A stretch of DNA of 9,984 bases from Nitrososphaerota archaeon (GTDB lineage Archaea > Thermoproteota > Nitrososphaeria > Nitrososphaerales > UBA57), in the NCBI GenBank assembly GCA_016180375.1, contig JACPBJ010000002.1, forward strand, positions 1-9,984, written 5' to 3'. Below, piece after piece: positions 1 through 5,441 of the stretch. Position 1 is the stretch's first letter. Every line of letters begins with the position of its first letter. Below the pieces are notes generated by a model that was not told the DNA's origin, made no database searches, and saw nothing but the letters and a program-made list of their open reading frames with translations. Made by a program: the position numbers and the translations under genes.

Positions 1-1
1 A

Positions 2-853
2 TTGTCAACCGCATCTGCAATAATTTCTCTCATAAGGCCTGTCAATTCTGTAATGATAGGTTTCGCAGTCATAGTTGGAATTGCCGTCGTAGCTCCTTCA
101 AGAATAATTTCTTGGGAGTCGGTCTTGGGATTCTTCACGGGCTTTCTAGTCTCTTCATTTTCCATGGCGATAAACGACTACTATGATGTTGAGATAGACC
201 GCATCAATGCTCCCACTAGACCAATACCAAGCGGAGCAGTCAGCATGATGATGGCAGTTGCATTGGCTGCTTCGCTCTTAGTTCTCGGCTTGGTTTCATC
301 TCTGCTGATAGGAATTTCAAACCTCATAGTTGCGGCCTTTTTCGGATTGCTCGCATGGAGCTACAGCTACTGGGGGAAGAAGAGAGGGATAGCGGGAAAC
401 ATGATGGTCGCTGCATCCATGGCTGTTCCGTACGTCTTTGGAGGCGTGGCGATCGGTAAGGGAAATGATCCTATGCTTTGGTTCCTTGCCGCAACGACTT
501 TTCTTGCTGGTACAGGCAGGGAAGTTGTAAAGACCATTTCTGACGTTGAAGGCGATAGGAAAAAAGGTGTCAATTCTGTAGCAATAACAAGAGGAACAAA
601 GGCAGCCTCAAAAGCTGGAGCTGGGTTCTTTCTCTCTGCCGTTGTGACAAGCATTCTTCCTACGGTTCTGGGTATAGCGGGAATTATTTACGCAATCCTC
701 GTGTTTATTACAGATGCCTTCTTCATCTACTTATCAGCAAAGATAATGCGTAATTTTAGTGTAGAGGGAGCGATGCGGGTTAAGAAGATGGCTTTGGGAG
801 GCATGATGCTTGGGCTACTTGCATTTCTTATTGGAGGGGCATTGAGATTTTGA
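2..853 (+). CDS. Digeranylgeranylglyceryl phosphate synthase (UbiA-family prenyltransferase)
   Basis: An integral membrane prenyltransferase that should attach the second geranylgeranyl chain to geranylgeranylglyceryl phosphate, the second ether-bond step of archaeal membrane lipid synthesis. The 283-residue product has about eight or nine hydrophobic segments. The first Asp-rich motif lies at residues 58-66 (NDYYDVEID), followed by NAPTRPIPSG. The second lies at 181-185 (DVEGD), preceded by TGREVVKTIS. This pairing with a GREVxKxIxDxEGD block is typical of archaeal DGGGP synthases and differs from the CtaB homologue at the other end of the window. The start is TTG at position 2, and IxLIRPVN at residues 8-15 sits at the usual distance from the N-terminus, so the gene is probably complete, although an upstream start outside the window cannot be excluded. 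The stop (TGA 851-853) overlaps the possible TTG start of RFC-L. Family assignment is firm; exact substrate is inferred from motif type and archaeal context. Confidence 0.88.
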   Translation: MSTASAIISLIRPVNSVMIGFAVIVGIAVVAPSRIISWESVLGFFTGFLVSSFSMAINDYYDVEIDRINAPTRPIPSGAVSMMMAVALAASLLVLGLVSSLLIGISNLIVAAFFGLLAWSYSYWGKKRGIAGNMMVAASMAVPYVFGGVAIGKGNDPMLWFLAATTFLAGTGREVVKTISDVEGDRKKGVNSVAITRGTKAASKAGAGFFLSAVVTSILPTVLGIAGIIYAILVFITDAFFIYLSAKIMRNFSVEGAMRVKKMALGGMMLGLLAFLIGGALRF

Positions 854-2067
854 AGGGTTTGATGTGGGTTGAAAAATACAGGCCTGCTTCTCTAGCAAAA
901 CTGGTTGGTAATGAGGAAGCGAGAATCGGCTTTCTAAAATGGTTGAGATCGTGGAAGCCCGGAGGGAAGGCAGCCCTGCTTGTTGGACCTCCGGGAATAG
1001 GAAAGACCGCTACGGTTCATGCAGCTGCTAATGAATTGTCATACGACGTAATTGAACTCAATGCTAGCGATGCAAGAACCAAGGAAAAGTTGCAGAATGC
1101 CCTCGGTCCATCCATTGGGAATCAGGCTCTTTCTGGGAAGCCAATGATACTCTTGGACGAGGTCGATGGAATCTTCGGGAGGAATGATTACGGAGGCATG
1201 GAGTTTGTCATGGAGCTGATGGAGAATACTTCGGTGCCATTGGTGATGACGGCGAATGCACAGGACAGTCCCAAGATTGGGAAGATTGCTTACAAGGCTG
1301 AAGTCTTCAGGTTTCAAAGGCTTCCTCCTAGGTTAGTCGAACTGTATCTTCGCAGCATTATCGAGAAAGAGCATGTCAAGCTTGACGATGAGTCCTTGCA
1401 GAGTATAGTACTAAGATCAAGGGGAGATGTCAGGTCTGCGGTGAATGATCTTCAGGCGGCTGCCTTCGGGCTTTTGGAGTTTGAAGTTGAGGTTCCAGAG
1501 AGAGACAGGATGGCAACGATAAACCAAGCCTTCCAGCAGCTCTTTGATGCGACGAACCATGTGGAGGCGCTACTCGCTCTTGACTCGGCTCCTGTAGATC
1601 CGAAAGAGAAAGTTAGGCTCGTATTCGCGAGTCTTGTTTCAAGTTCCCTAGACATTGAAACTCGGGCAGAAGCTCTTGAGGCTCTATCCCGGGCTGATGA
1701 AATAGTCGGAAGAATTAGAAGGACGCAGGAATGGAGGCAACTACGATACCTCAATACAATTCTGGCCATAGGCCTCTTCAATGCCATACAGGGAAAGCGG
1801 CTCCAATTCAACGCTGACCCTGTTCCGTGGGAAACTAAGCTGAGGTTGTGGAATGAAGCCAAATACTTCGCGCAACTTGGAAGAACTCTTGGAGCGATTC
1901 TAAGCATATCGAGAAAGCAGTTTGCAGAAGCCTATCTCCCGTACTTCGCTCTCATCCTTGCTAAGACCGAGGGAGGAGAAAAGATGCTTGGGAGGATGGG
2001 CATTGATGAATCGACGATTAAAGTGATAGCAAAGGAAGGCAAGAAGTTGTTGGAGGCTTTACGATGA
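850..2067 (+). CDS. rfcL: Replication factor C large subunit (RFC-L, clamp loader)
   Basis: The AAA+ large subunit of the archaeal clamp loader, which opens PCNA and places it on primed DNA using ATP together with RFC small subunits. The N-terminus MWVEKYRPASL (residues 5-15) is the RFC box. Walker A is GPPGIGKT (46-53), Walker B is ILLDEVDG (100-107), sensor 1 is TANAQD (134-139), and sensor 2 is in RGDVRSAVND (191-200). A helical collar domain fills the rest, to residue 405. There is no SRC arginine-finger motif, as expected for the large subunit. Many archaeal RFC-L proteins end in a charged linker and a PCNA-binding PIP box (QxxLxxFF); this one ends in KKLLEALR with neither. The start may be TTG 850 (4-nt overlap with the preceding stop) or ATG 862, which gives the canonical MWVEKYRP and lies after GAAGGG. 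The stop overlaps the next ATG (ATGA, 2064-2067), so translation is probably coupled. Confidence 0.95.
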   Translation: MKGLMWVEKYRPASLAKLVGNEEARIGFLKWLRSWKPGGKAALLVGPPGIGKTATVHAAANELSYDVIELNASDARTKEKLQNALGPSIGNQALSGKPMILLDEVDGIFGRNDYGGMEFVMELMENTSVPLVMTANAQDSPKIGKIAYKAEVFRFQRLPPRLVELYLRSIIEKEHVKLDDESLQSIVLRSRGDVRSAVNDLQAAAFGLLEFEVEVPERDRMATINQAFQQLFDATNHVEALLALDSAPVDPKEKVRLVFASLVSSSLDIETRAEALEALSRADEIVGRIRRTQEWRQLRYLNTILAIGLFNAIQGKRLQFNADPVPWETKLRLWNEAKYFAQLGRTLGAILSISRKQFAEAYLPYFALILAKTEGGEKMLGRMGIDESTIKVIAKEGKKLLEALR

Positions 2068-2414
2068 AGGTCCCTATTGGAGAGCACTTCAAATTGCCAT
2101 TGCTTGGCAAGGATGTTTTCATCAAACTTTCACGGGAAGTCGGTCTAAAATACGATTCAAAGCAGGGTTTCATGATAACGCCGAAGACCAGACTTGACCT
2201 ATTGGTTTCAGTCTTGCAGGAGGCTCTGAAAGAAGAAGTTTCTTTCGTATTAAAGTGCTTCATATGCAGAGCGAAGACTCCCTGCGAGACCTGTATCTAC
2301 AACAACATTTGCGACAGGAAGAGCGTTTCACCTGCCTGTATATGTGACTCGTGCAAGGAAAAAGATAATGCGTTTGCACAATATTCCGAGAAGTTTCTGG
2401 AGCTTAGTGTCTAG
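2064..2414 (+). CDS. Small eight-cysteine protein coupled to RFC-L, function unknown
   Basis: A 116-residue soluble protein that I do not recognise. Its N-terminal half (1-60) looks like a small alpha/beta domain (FKLPLLGKDVFIKL, then a helix at about 43-57). Its C-terminal half carries eight cysteines: C65, C68, C74, C77, C83, C92, C94 and C97, spaced Cx2C-x5-Cx2C-x5-C-x8-CxCx2C, which suggests two zinc sites or an Fe-S cluster. The ATG overlaps the RFC-L stop by 4 nt (ATGA), so the two are surely co-transcribed and probably translationally coupled. That context hints at a link with replication or repair, but the sequence gives no catalytic motif. The stop (TAG 2412-2414) is 3 nt from the 3' end of a convergent tRNA gene, so transcripts of the two must overlap. 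The coding call is strong because of the overlap and the ordered Cys pattern; function is open. Confidence 0.8.
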   Translation: MKVPIGEHFKLPLLGKDVFIKLSREVGLKYDSKQGFMITPKTRLDLLVSVLQEALKEEVSFVLKCFICRAKTPCETCIYNNICDRKSVSPACICDSCKEKDNAFAQYSEKFLELSV

Positions 2415-2456
2415 AAATGGTCCCGCGGGTCGGATTTGAACCGACGACACTCCGGT

Positions 2457-2500
2457 GTCTGTTAGCTTGATAGGCTGGTGATGCGAGCCAAGGCCCGCTT
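2457..2500 (-). other. tRNA-Tyr intron at canonical position 37/38
   Basis: 44-nt intron with a good bulge-helix-bulge. Exon CTGT (positions 32-35) pairs with intron ACAG near its 3' end. The 3-nt bulges are AG^A and AC^A, cut after the second base. The outer helix is the anticodon stem CCGG/CCGG. The intron also contains an internal hairpin GCGGGC-CTTG-GCTCGC. The splicing endonuclease EndA would be the processing enzyme. Confidence 0.88.
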
Positions 2501-2507
2501 CTACAGC

Positions 2508-2529
2508 GTCTCCTCTTCTTTCGGAAGAT
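2508..2529 (-). other. tRNA-Tyr noncanonical intron at position 30/31
   Basis: 22-nt intron inside the 5' strand of the anticodon stem. CTTC (exon) pairs with GGAG (intron) as the 4-bp central helix with one G-U. The bulges are CG^A and AC^G. A 5-bp inner helix TCTTC/GAAGA closes a CGAAA loop. Removal restores G31 opposite C39 and so the fifth pair of the anticodon stem. Confidence 0.85.
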
Positions 2530-2551
2530 CGGAAGCTCTACCAAGCTGAGC

Positions 2552-2569
2552 TTACGGGGTTTGAGATCT
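2552..2569 (-). other. tRNA-Tyr noncanonical intron near position 9/10
   Basis: 18-nt insertion between T8-A9 and the D-stem. Without its removal no acceptor strand matches CCGCGGG at the correct distance from the D-arm. A relaxed bulge-helix-bulge is possible (GCGG with CCGT, bulges TA^A and AA^G), but the flanking helices are weak. The exact boundary is ambiguous by one base because both junctions carry an A. Confidence 0.72.
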
Positions 2570-2616
2570 TACCGCGGGGGTAATCGCGGGACCAAATTGA
2601 GAGGCGCTTTTCGTTC

Positions 2617-2630
2617 TAATAAATAATTAT
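2617..2630 (-). promoter_or_regulatory. TATA-like box for tRNA-Tyr
   Basis: The - strand reads TTATTTATTA at about 2626-2617, an AT-rich archaeal TATA-type element. It would place transcription start near 2596, giving a leader of about 18 nt before the mature 5' end at 2578. Inferred from position and composition only. Confidence 0.45.
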
Positions 2631-2720
2631 CTCTTCAGAATCATACTGATAATATACGCATCGAATAATGCAGGTTGGCTTACACAGCCCCAATATCTTC
2701 CTTCATTTATATACCCCCTC

Positions 2721-2750
2721 TAGGGCCCTATCAAACGATAGGGGGCTCTA
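2721..2750 (+). other. Stem-loop, possible terminator or small RNA element
   Basis: CCCTATC pairs with GATAGGG across a 4-nt AAAC loop (7 bp). A 2-nt GG bulge and four more pairs (AGGG with CTCT) lengthen the stem. On the - strand it lies 24-53 nt beyond the stop of the broken small gene and could end the JAMM-gene transcript. On the + strand it sits at the expected start of a transcript from ATTTATATA 2705-2713. No T-run fixes the direction. Confidence 0.35.
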
Positions 2751-2773
2751 CCCTTCTTCTTTTCACCTAAACA

Positions 2774-2897
2774 TCATTCATTTTGGATATTTTTAAGATA
2801 GGGCTTCCGCCAAGCAAAATGTCTTCCACACTCACATTCGTACTGCGTAGCGTTTCCCCTGAACCACGAAAACAGGTCCTGTCATAGCACCCATCAT
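2774..2897 (-). pseudogene. Small zinc-ribbon-like protein gene interrupted by a one-base frameshift
   Basis: From ATG 2897 the - strand frame gives MMGAMTGPVFVVQGKRYAVRM and stops at 2834-2832. Removing one A of the pair at 2837/2838 makes a coherent 40-residue protein that continues after RYAVR as CECGRHFAW, RKPYLKN and IQNE, stopping at 2776-2774. The joined product has a beta-hairpin-like start (VFVVQGKRYAVR), one CxC pair (CEC) with a nearby His, and a basic aromatic tail, resembling half of a zinc-binding ribbon. The two halves meet exactly at the metal-binding segment, which is unlikely by chance. It lies about 50 nt downstream of the JAMM gene on the same strand and may belong to its transcript. 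It could be a pseudogene, a sequencing or assembly error, or programmed frameshifting. I do not recognise the family. Confidence 0.4.
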
Positions 2898-2946
2898 ATA
2901 GAGGCTGGTATGTTAAAAGATGTAAAATCGATGTGGCATCTTATTA

Positions 2947-3330
2947 TCAGTCCAGCATCTTCCCGTCTTTTGTGACTATCTTGACCTCTTTTATCATACC
3001 ATTAGCAAACTGATATGCACCCAATTCTTTTGATGGCATTGACATTATCAGCCACACTACAGGGTTGATTTCCATATAGAGCATGTCGGTGCCTGAAGGG
3101 TGGGGAGGGGCGGGATGCGAATGAAATATCCCTACGACTTCTTCGCCCTTCATTTCTGCTCTCTTGTAGGCTGAAAATAGCTCTTCAGGAGAGATTGTGA
3201 AACTTACCCTTGATTTCTCACCGTTCTGCGTTAGAAATGCCTCTGTTACCATCGAAGCGTCCTTAACCGTATTTCCAAGCAATAAGGCACAGGCCTCAAA
3301 CGGCCAGCCCTGCTGAGCATGCACATTCAA
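2947..3330 (-). CDS. JAMM/MPN+ metalloprotease (Mov34/PAD-1 family)
   Basis: A zinc isopeptidase-like protein of 127 residues from the TTG at 3330. The JAMM residues are visible: the catalytic Glu in GWPFEACALLLG (E12), then HSHPAPPHPSGTD with the two zinc His, Ser and the zinc-ligand Asp. The spacer between HSHP and Ser is five residues, where many JAMM proteins have six. Archaeal relatives remove ubiquitin-like modifiers (SAMP/Urm1 type) from proteins or act in sulphur-carrier processing; which applies here is not shown. TTG 3330 is the first standard start, but the same frame continues upstream with protein-like sequence (SSNIAEIRINKNILSI) that supplies the missing first strand and helix of the fold. 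No ATG, GTG or TTG occurs before the in-frame TAA at 3396-3394. A CTG at 3381 would give 144 residues. The gene follows the three-helix membrane protein gene by 75 nt (24 nt if it starts at the CTG). Confidence 0.85.
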   Translation of the reverse strand: MNVHAQQGWPFEACALLLGNTVKDASMVTEAFLTQNGEKSRVSFTISPEELFSAYKRAEMKGEEVVGIFHSHPAPPHPSGTDMLYMEINPVVWLIMSMPSKELGAYQFANGMIKEVKIVTKDGKMLD

Positions 3331-3405
3331 AATAGAAAGAATATTCTTGTTTATCCGTATCTCTGCGATATTGCTGGACAGCCGAACTGACCTTTACCGT
3401 GCTGC

Positions 3406-3678
3406 TTAGATAATTAGCCTGAATGCGAATGCGAGTGCCAGCGCTATCACTATCGTGATGACTAGAGCAGCTCCAGCAGCTGCGGCTCCCTTCGGAGATG
3501 GAAGTCCATCCTTCAGGAGCCCGCCCGGGAACAGTACGAGGCCAAAGAGCATAGAATACGCCCCTATCGCATGCAGACCCTGCAGGAAAGTCTCTGCAAT
3601 ACCCGCATATGATATCCAGATGGCTGTAACTCCAGCTGCAATTAATAGCGAACCAGGTAACAGTAACTCCCAGTCCAT
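3406..3678 (-). CDS. Small membrane protein with three predicted helices, function unknown
   Basis: A hydrophobic protein of 90 residues from ATG 3678, or 95 from GTG 3693. Helices lie at about 6-25 (LLLPGSLLIAAGVTAIWISY), 33-52 and 66-88 in the shorter form, with a short polar loop GGLLKDGLPSPKGAAA between the second and third. No cofactor ligands or catalytic motif are visible and I do not recognise the family. A TATA box TTTTAAAA at 3707-3714 predicts transcription start near 3685, downstream of the GTG, and GGAG (3685-3682) lies just before the ATG, so the ATG is preferred. It follows the oxidase operon on the same strand after a 72-nt gap that contains its own promoter. It may be an accessory part of the respiratory locus, but only position suggests that. 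Confidence 0.65.
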   Translation of the reverse strand: MDWELLLPGSLLIAAGVTAIWISYAGIAETFLQGLHAIGAYSMLFGLVLFPGGLLKDGLPSPKGAAAAGAALVITIVIALALAFAFRLII

Positions 3679-3706
3679 GTTCTCCAGTCCCACCCTGTTA
3701 TGTACG

Positions 3707-3714
3707 TTTTAAAA
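3707..3714 (-). promoter_or_regulatory. TATA box for the three-helix membrane protein gene
   Basis: TTTTAAAA in an AT-rich stretch between two same-strand genes. Its spacing to the ATG at 3678 fits a transcript with a very short leader. It suggests that this gene and the JAMM gene can be expressed apart from the oxidase operon. Confidence 0.5.
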
Positions 3715-3750
3715 TGTTTTCTTCTTGACCCTTTGGCATTCTGAATAACT

Positions 3751-4674
3751 CTATGCCTTAGCGTGGAGAGGCTTAGGTCTCAAGCAGCTCCCTCCAACAG
3801 ATTTGGCAATGTTGCCCAAAATCAGATAAGGCGTAGCCAACAGCACCGGGATCGTGAGAGCGATAAAGAGCGTCTGAAGAGGTGCCAGAGAAATTGCTAA
3901 TGCCGTAGCACCCACGCCTCCGACTATGTTTGCAAGGAATAGCCCTGCACATGTTGGACATCCGGTAAACAGACCTATGGAAGCAGCCAGGCTTACGGTC
4001 CAGCCCTGCTTCGTGAAACTCGGCCTATTTTTCCAAGCGTAGTAGGTCAACGAAACATTAAGCGCTACTAAACCCGAAATAGTAATGAGCAGAAGCAGCG
4101 TAAGAGGAACAATCAAGAACCCGACATTCTCGGTAAGATATCCGACAAGAACAGGAACCTGGCCAGGAGGGCCACAGCAGGGGCTGACTGCAATGGATGG
4201 AATGCTTGTGAGATAGGCTTCCGAGAATCTCATCTCAGGCCTGTAGATTATCATGCTTGTAACGAAGCTGTAAAAGAGCCCGTACAACAAGGATGCGACT
4301 GCAAACACCCGAACCACTGCCCTGTCGAGGAACATGTATGGCAACACGGAGCTTAGTTTCAGCGGGATCTCGTCTGCATCTTTCATCGCTTTAGCTTTTC
4401 CTTTCAGGGATGTGTACAGTCCCAACACCGTTACTGACATTCCTGCGAGCAGTACAACAAAGTAGAGGTATGCGAGCGATTCAAAGAGAGCGAATGATTC
4501 TGCTGACAATATTCCCATGTAGTTTTGCGCGATTGAGTACCCCAAGGTATCTGCACCAATGATAAGAATCCCAAACGCAGCCATGCTGGGGATCATGGCA
4601 AACTCACGAACGTATTGATCGAAGGTGCCCAAACGATAGAATAGAACTATTTGTTGAATATGAGGGTTTTGCAA
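3751..4674 (-). CDS. Polytopic membrane protein with Cys-Cys and Cys-x2-Cys motifs, last gene of oxidase operon
   Basis: A membrane protein of about 307 residues with roughly seven hydrophobic segments, not recognised by family. Two cysteine motifs stand out: SPCCGPPGQVP in a loop near the middle, and TGCPTCAGLFLANIVGG at the edge of a later helix. A further Cys occurs near the C-terminus (GGSCLRPK). Paired cysteines in a copper-oxidase operon suggest metal handling or thiol chemistry, for example CuA or cupredoxin assembly, but this is inference. The frame stays open to an ATG at 4728, but that would overlap the cupredoxin gene by 44 nt and the extra residues (MRSSECGANSRSKA) look like a shadow of it. 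TTG 4674 follows the cupredoxin stop by 10 nt, and ATG 4596 just before the first helix is also possible. The stop is certain, the start is not. Confidence 0.75.
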   Translation of the reverse strand: MQNPHIQQIVLFYRLGTFDQYVREFAMIPSMAAFGILIIGADTLGYSIAQNYMGILSAESFALFESLAYLYFVVLLAGMSVTVLGLYTSLKGKAKAMKDADEIPLKLSSVLPYMFLDRAVVRVFAVASLLYGLFYSFVTSMIIYRPEMRFSEAYLTSIPSIAVSPCCGPPGQVPVLVGYLTENVGFLIVPLTLLLLITISGLVALNVSLTYYAWKNRPSFTKQGWTVSLAASIGLFTGCPTCAGLFLANIVGGVGATALAISLAPLQTLFIALTIPVLLATPYLILGNIAKSVGGSCLRPKPLHAKA

Positions 4675-4678
4675 AAGT

Positions 4679-4693
4679 GAAGGCTTAGCCTTC
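4679..4693 (-). repeat. Short inverted repeat centred on the cupredoxin stop codon
   Basis: GAAGGCT and AGCCTTC flank a single central base, with the TAA stop (4687-4685) at the centre. As RNA it could form a 5-bp stem with a 5-nt loop. It may affect translation of the next gene, or be chance. Confidence 0.3.
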
Positions 4694-5158
4694 GACCTTG
4701 AATTCGCCCCACATTCCGAGCTGCGCATGTCCGGGTACTGGGCAGATGTAGTAGTAGGTTCCTGTCGTATCGGCGTTGAAAACTATGCTACCTCTGTCTC
4801 CTGGCACTAGAGGTCTAGGACCGGTACCTATTGTCGCTTTGAACATTATAGGCGCTTCGTCGCTATTCTCTTTCACTACAGAAAAGGCATGTGCAGTAGC
4901 ACCATTATTCTTGAAATTCACCTTTACTATGTCCCCTGTCTTAACAGTCAATGTCGGCCCCGGCGATGATATCTGCTGACCCTCAAAGGCAAATCCAAAC
5001 TTTGGACCTGCTTCCCCTCCATCAATTGCGAATTCAACCGTGGGAGTTGCGGTCAATACTTGCCCTTCAGCGGGGAAGACTAATGAGTAAGCTATCCATC
5101 CTACCCATGCGACACCAATGACGAAAGCGAGTGTTGCTACTGTATATGCACTCTGCAT
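4685..5158 (-). CDS. Membrane-anchored cupredoxin (type I blue copper protein)
   Basis: A 157-residue electron carrier expected on the outer face of the membrane. Residues 5-28 form one N-terminal helix (an anchor, or an uncleaved signal), then comes a cupredoxin beta-barrel. The type I copper ligands are all present: H90 in TAHAF, then C139, H144 and M149 in CPVPGHAQLGM. The upstream TPTVEFAI and ISSPGPTLTVKTGDIVKVNF blocks are typical of plastocyanin- and sulfocyanin-like copper proteins. It is encoded 2 nt after the subunit IV-like gene, inside the oxidase operon, so it most likely carries electrons to the CuA centre of subunit II. A cupredoxin donor instead of cytochrome c is common in archaea; no cytochrome c gene is visible here. 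ATG 5158 is the only sensible start. Confidence 0.92.
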   Translation of the reverse strand: MQSAYTVATLAFVIGVAWVGWIAYSLVFPAEGQVLTATPTVEFAIDGGEAGPKFGFAFEGQQISSPGPTLTVKTGDIVKVNFKNNGATAHAFSVVKENSDEAPIMFKATIGTGPRPLVPGDRGSIVFNADTTGTYYYICPVPGHAQLGMWGEFKVEG

Positions 5159-5160
5159 AA

Positions 5161-5433
5161 TTACACCCCATGCAACGCGCCTATGGACAGAAGGCTTAAT
5201 GTGAGTAGTATGAACGCTGCTACTAGTCCTAGCAGAAGTAGCGATGATACTGACCTAGGCTCGTCCTTTAGATGCTGGAAGAAGAGCGCTACTAACAGTG
5301 CCTTGATACCAGCAAGTCCCATGACAGATGTCACCAGAACATTTCGTGCCAAAGGTTGTCCTATGATTGCGAGCTCGAATGCGGTGCTCCCTATTAGTAC
5401 CGCGAAGATCGATGAATAAACTTTGATGGACAT
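5161..5433 (-). CDS. Cytochrome c oxidase subunit IV-like protein (COX4/CyoD type)
   Basis: A 90-residue membrane protein with three helices, matching the small prokaryotic oxidase subunit IV layout. The signature is in the second helix and following loop, KALLVALFFQHLKDEPR (about residues 44-60), like the K-lv-FFMHLK pattern of the family. The last helix is at 62-86. It has no cofactor ligands; known relatives help assembly or stability of the subunit I CuB site. The ATG at 5433 is 8 nt after the stop of the fused subunit I+III gene, with GTGATG just before it as a possible ribosome binding site. The cupredoxin gene follows 2 nt after its stop, so all are one transcript. Confidence 0.82.
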   Translation of the reverse strand: MSIKVYSSIFAVLIGSTAFELAIIGQPLARNVLVTSVMGLAGIKALLVALFFQHLKDEPRSVSSLLLLGLVAAFILLTLSLLSIGALHGV

Positions 5434-5441
5434 ATCATCAC

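Larger units (their letters stand above)
2418..2578 (-). tRNA. tRNA-Tyr (GUA anticodon) with three introns and encoded CCA
   Basis: On the - strand the exons rebuild a perfect 77-nt tRNA. The acceptor is CCCGCGG/CCGCGGG with discriminator A and a genomically encoded CCA (forward TGG 2418-2420). The D-arm is GCTC-AGCTTGGTA-GAGC. The anticodon arm is TCCGG-CTGTAGA-CCGGA with anticodon GTA (forward 2502-2504). The variable loop is GTGTC, and the T-arm is GTCGG-TTCAAAT-CCGAC. C1:G72 with A73 is the archaeal/eukaryotic tyrosine identity set, agreeing with the anticodon. Three inserted pieces must be removed: 2457-2500 (44 nt, canonical position 37/38), 2508-2529 (22 nt, between 30 and 31) and 2552-2569 (18 nt, between 9 and 10). 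All stems pair fully only after removal, which strongly supports the model. The gene is convergent with the eight-Cys protein gene, 3 nt away. Confidence 0.92.
2579..2773. other. Region without an intact gene
   Basis: About 195 bp with no credible reading frame. It holds the tRNA leader, including a 10-nt complement of the tRNA 3' end at 2585-2594, the tRNA TATA box, and a + strand TATA-like ATTTATATA (2705-2713) followed by a stem-loop (2721-2750). I see nothing else that I can support. Confidence 0.5.

Noticed and set aside
2..853. First gene as a second haem O synthase or quinone prenyltransferase
   Set aside because: It lacks the CtaB-specific TPSHFW and DYxxAGIPMLP blocks and carries the GREVxKxIxDxEGD block of archaeal lipid prenyltransferases.
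1452..1907. 151-codon open frame on the - strand inside rfcL
   Set aside because: It lies wholly within the well-supported RFC-L gene, its product is Ser/Arg-rich without domains, and it has no promoter or ribosome site.
2579..2590. CCCGCGA on the - strand as an alternative tRNA-Tyr acceptor start
   Set aside because: It pairs at only six of seven acceptor positions, leaving A7 opposite C66, and would need a still longer intron; CCCGCGG at 2578-2572 pairs fully.
2418..2594. Duplicated tRNA 3' end as an integration (att) site
   Set aside because: Integration duplicates the tRNA 3' end in direct orientation, whereas here the copy is inverted, and no integrase or foreign gene is near.
2819..2887. 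22-codon + strand frame starting ATG 2819
   Set aside because: Short, without a ribosome site, and antisense to the better-supported broken zinc-protein gene.
3455..3712. 85-codon + strand frame opposite the three-helix membrane protein
   Set aside because: Pro/Ser/Ala-rich composition without domain features, fully overlapped by the - strand gene, whose hydrophobic helices are regular.
4675..4728. Extended N-terminus of the Cys-motif membrane protein from ATG 4728
   Set aside because: It overlaps the cupredoxin's copper-ligand end by 44 nt and the extra residues look like an out-of-frame reading of it.
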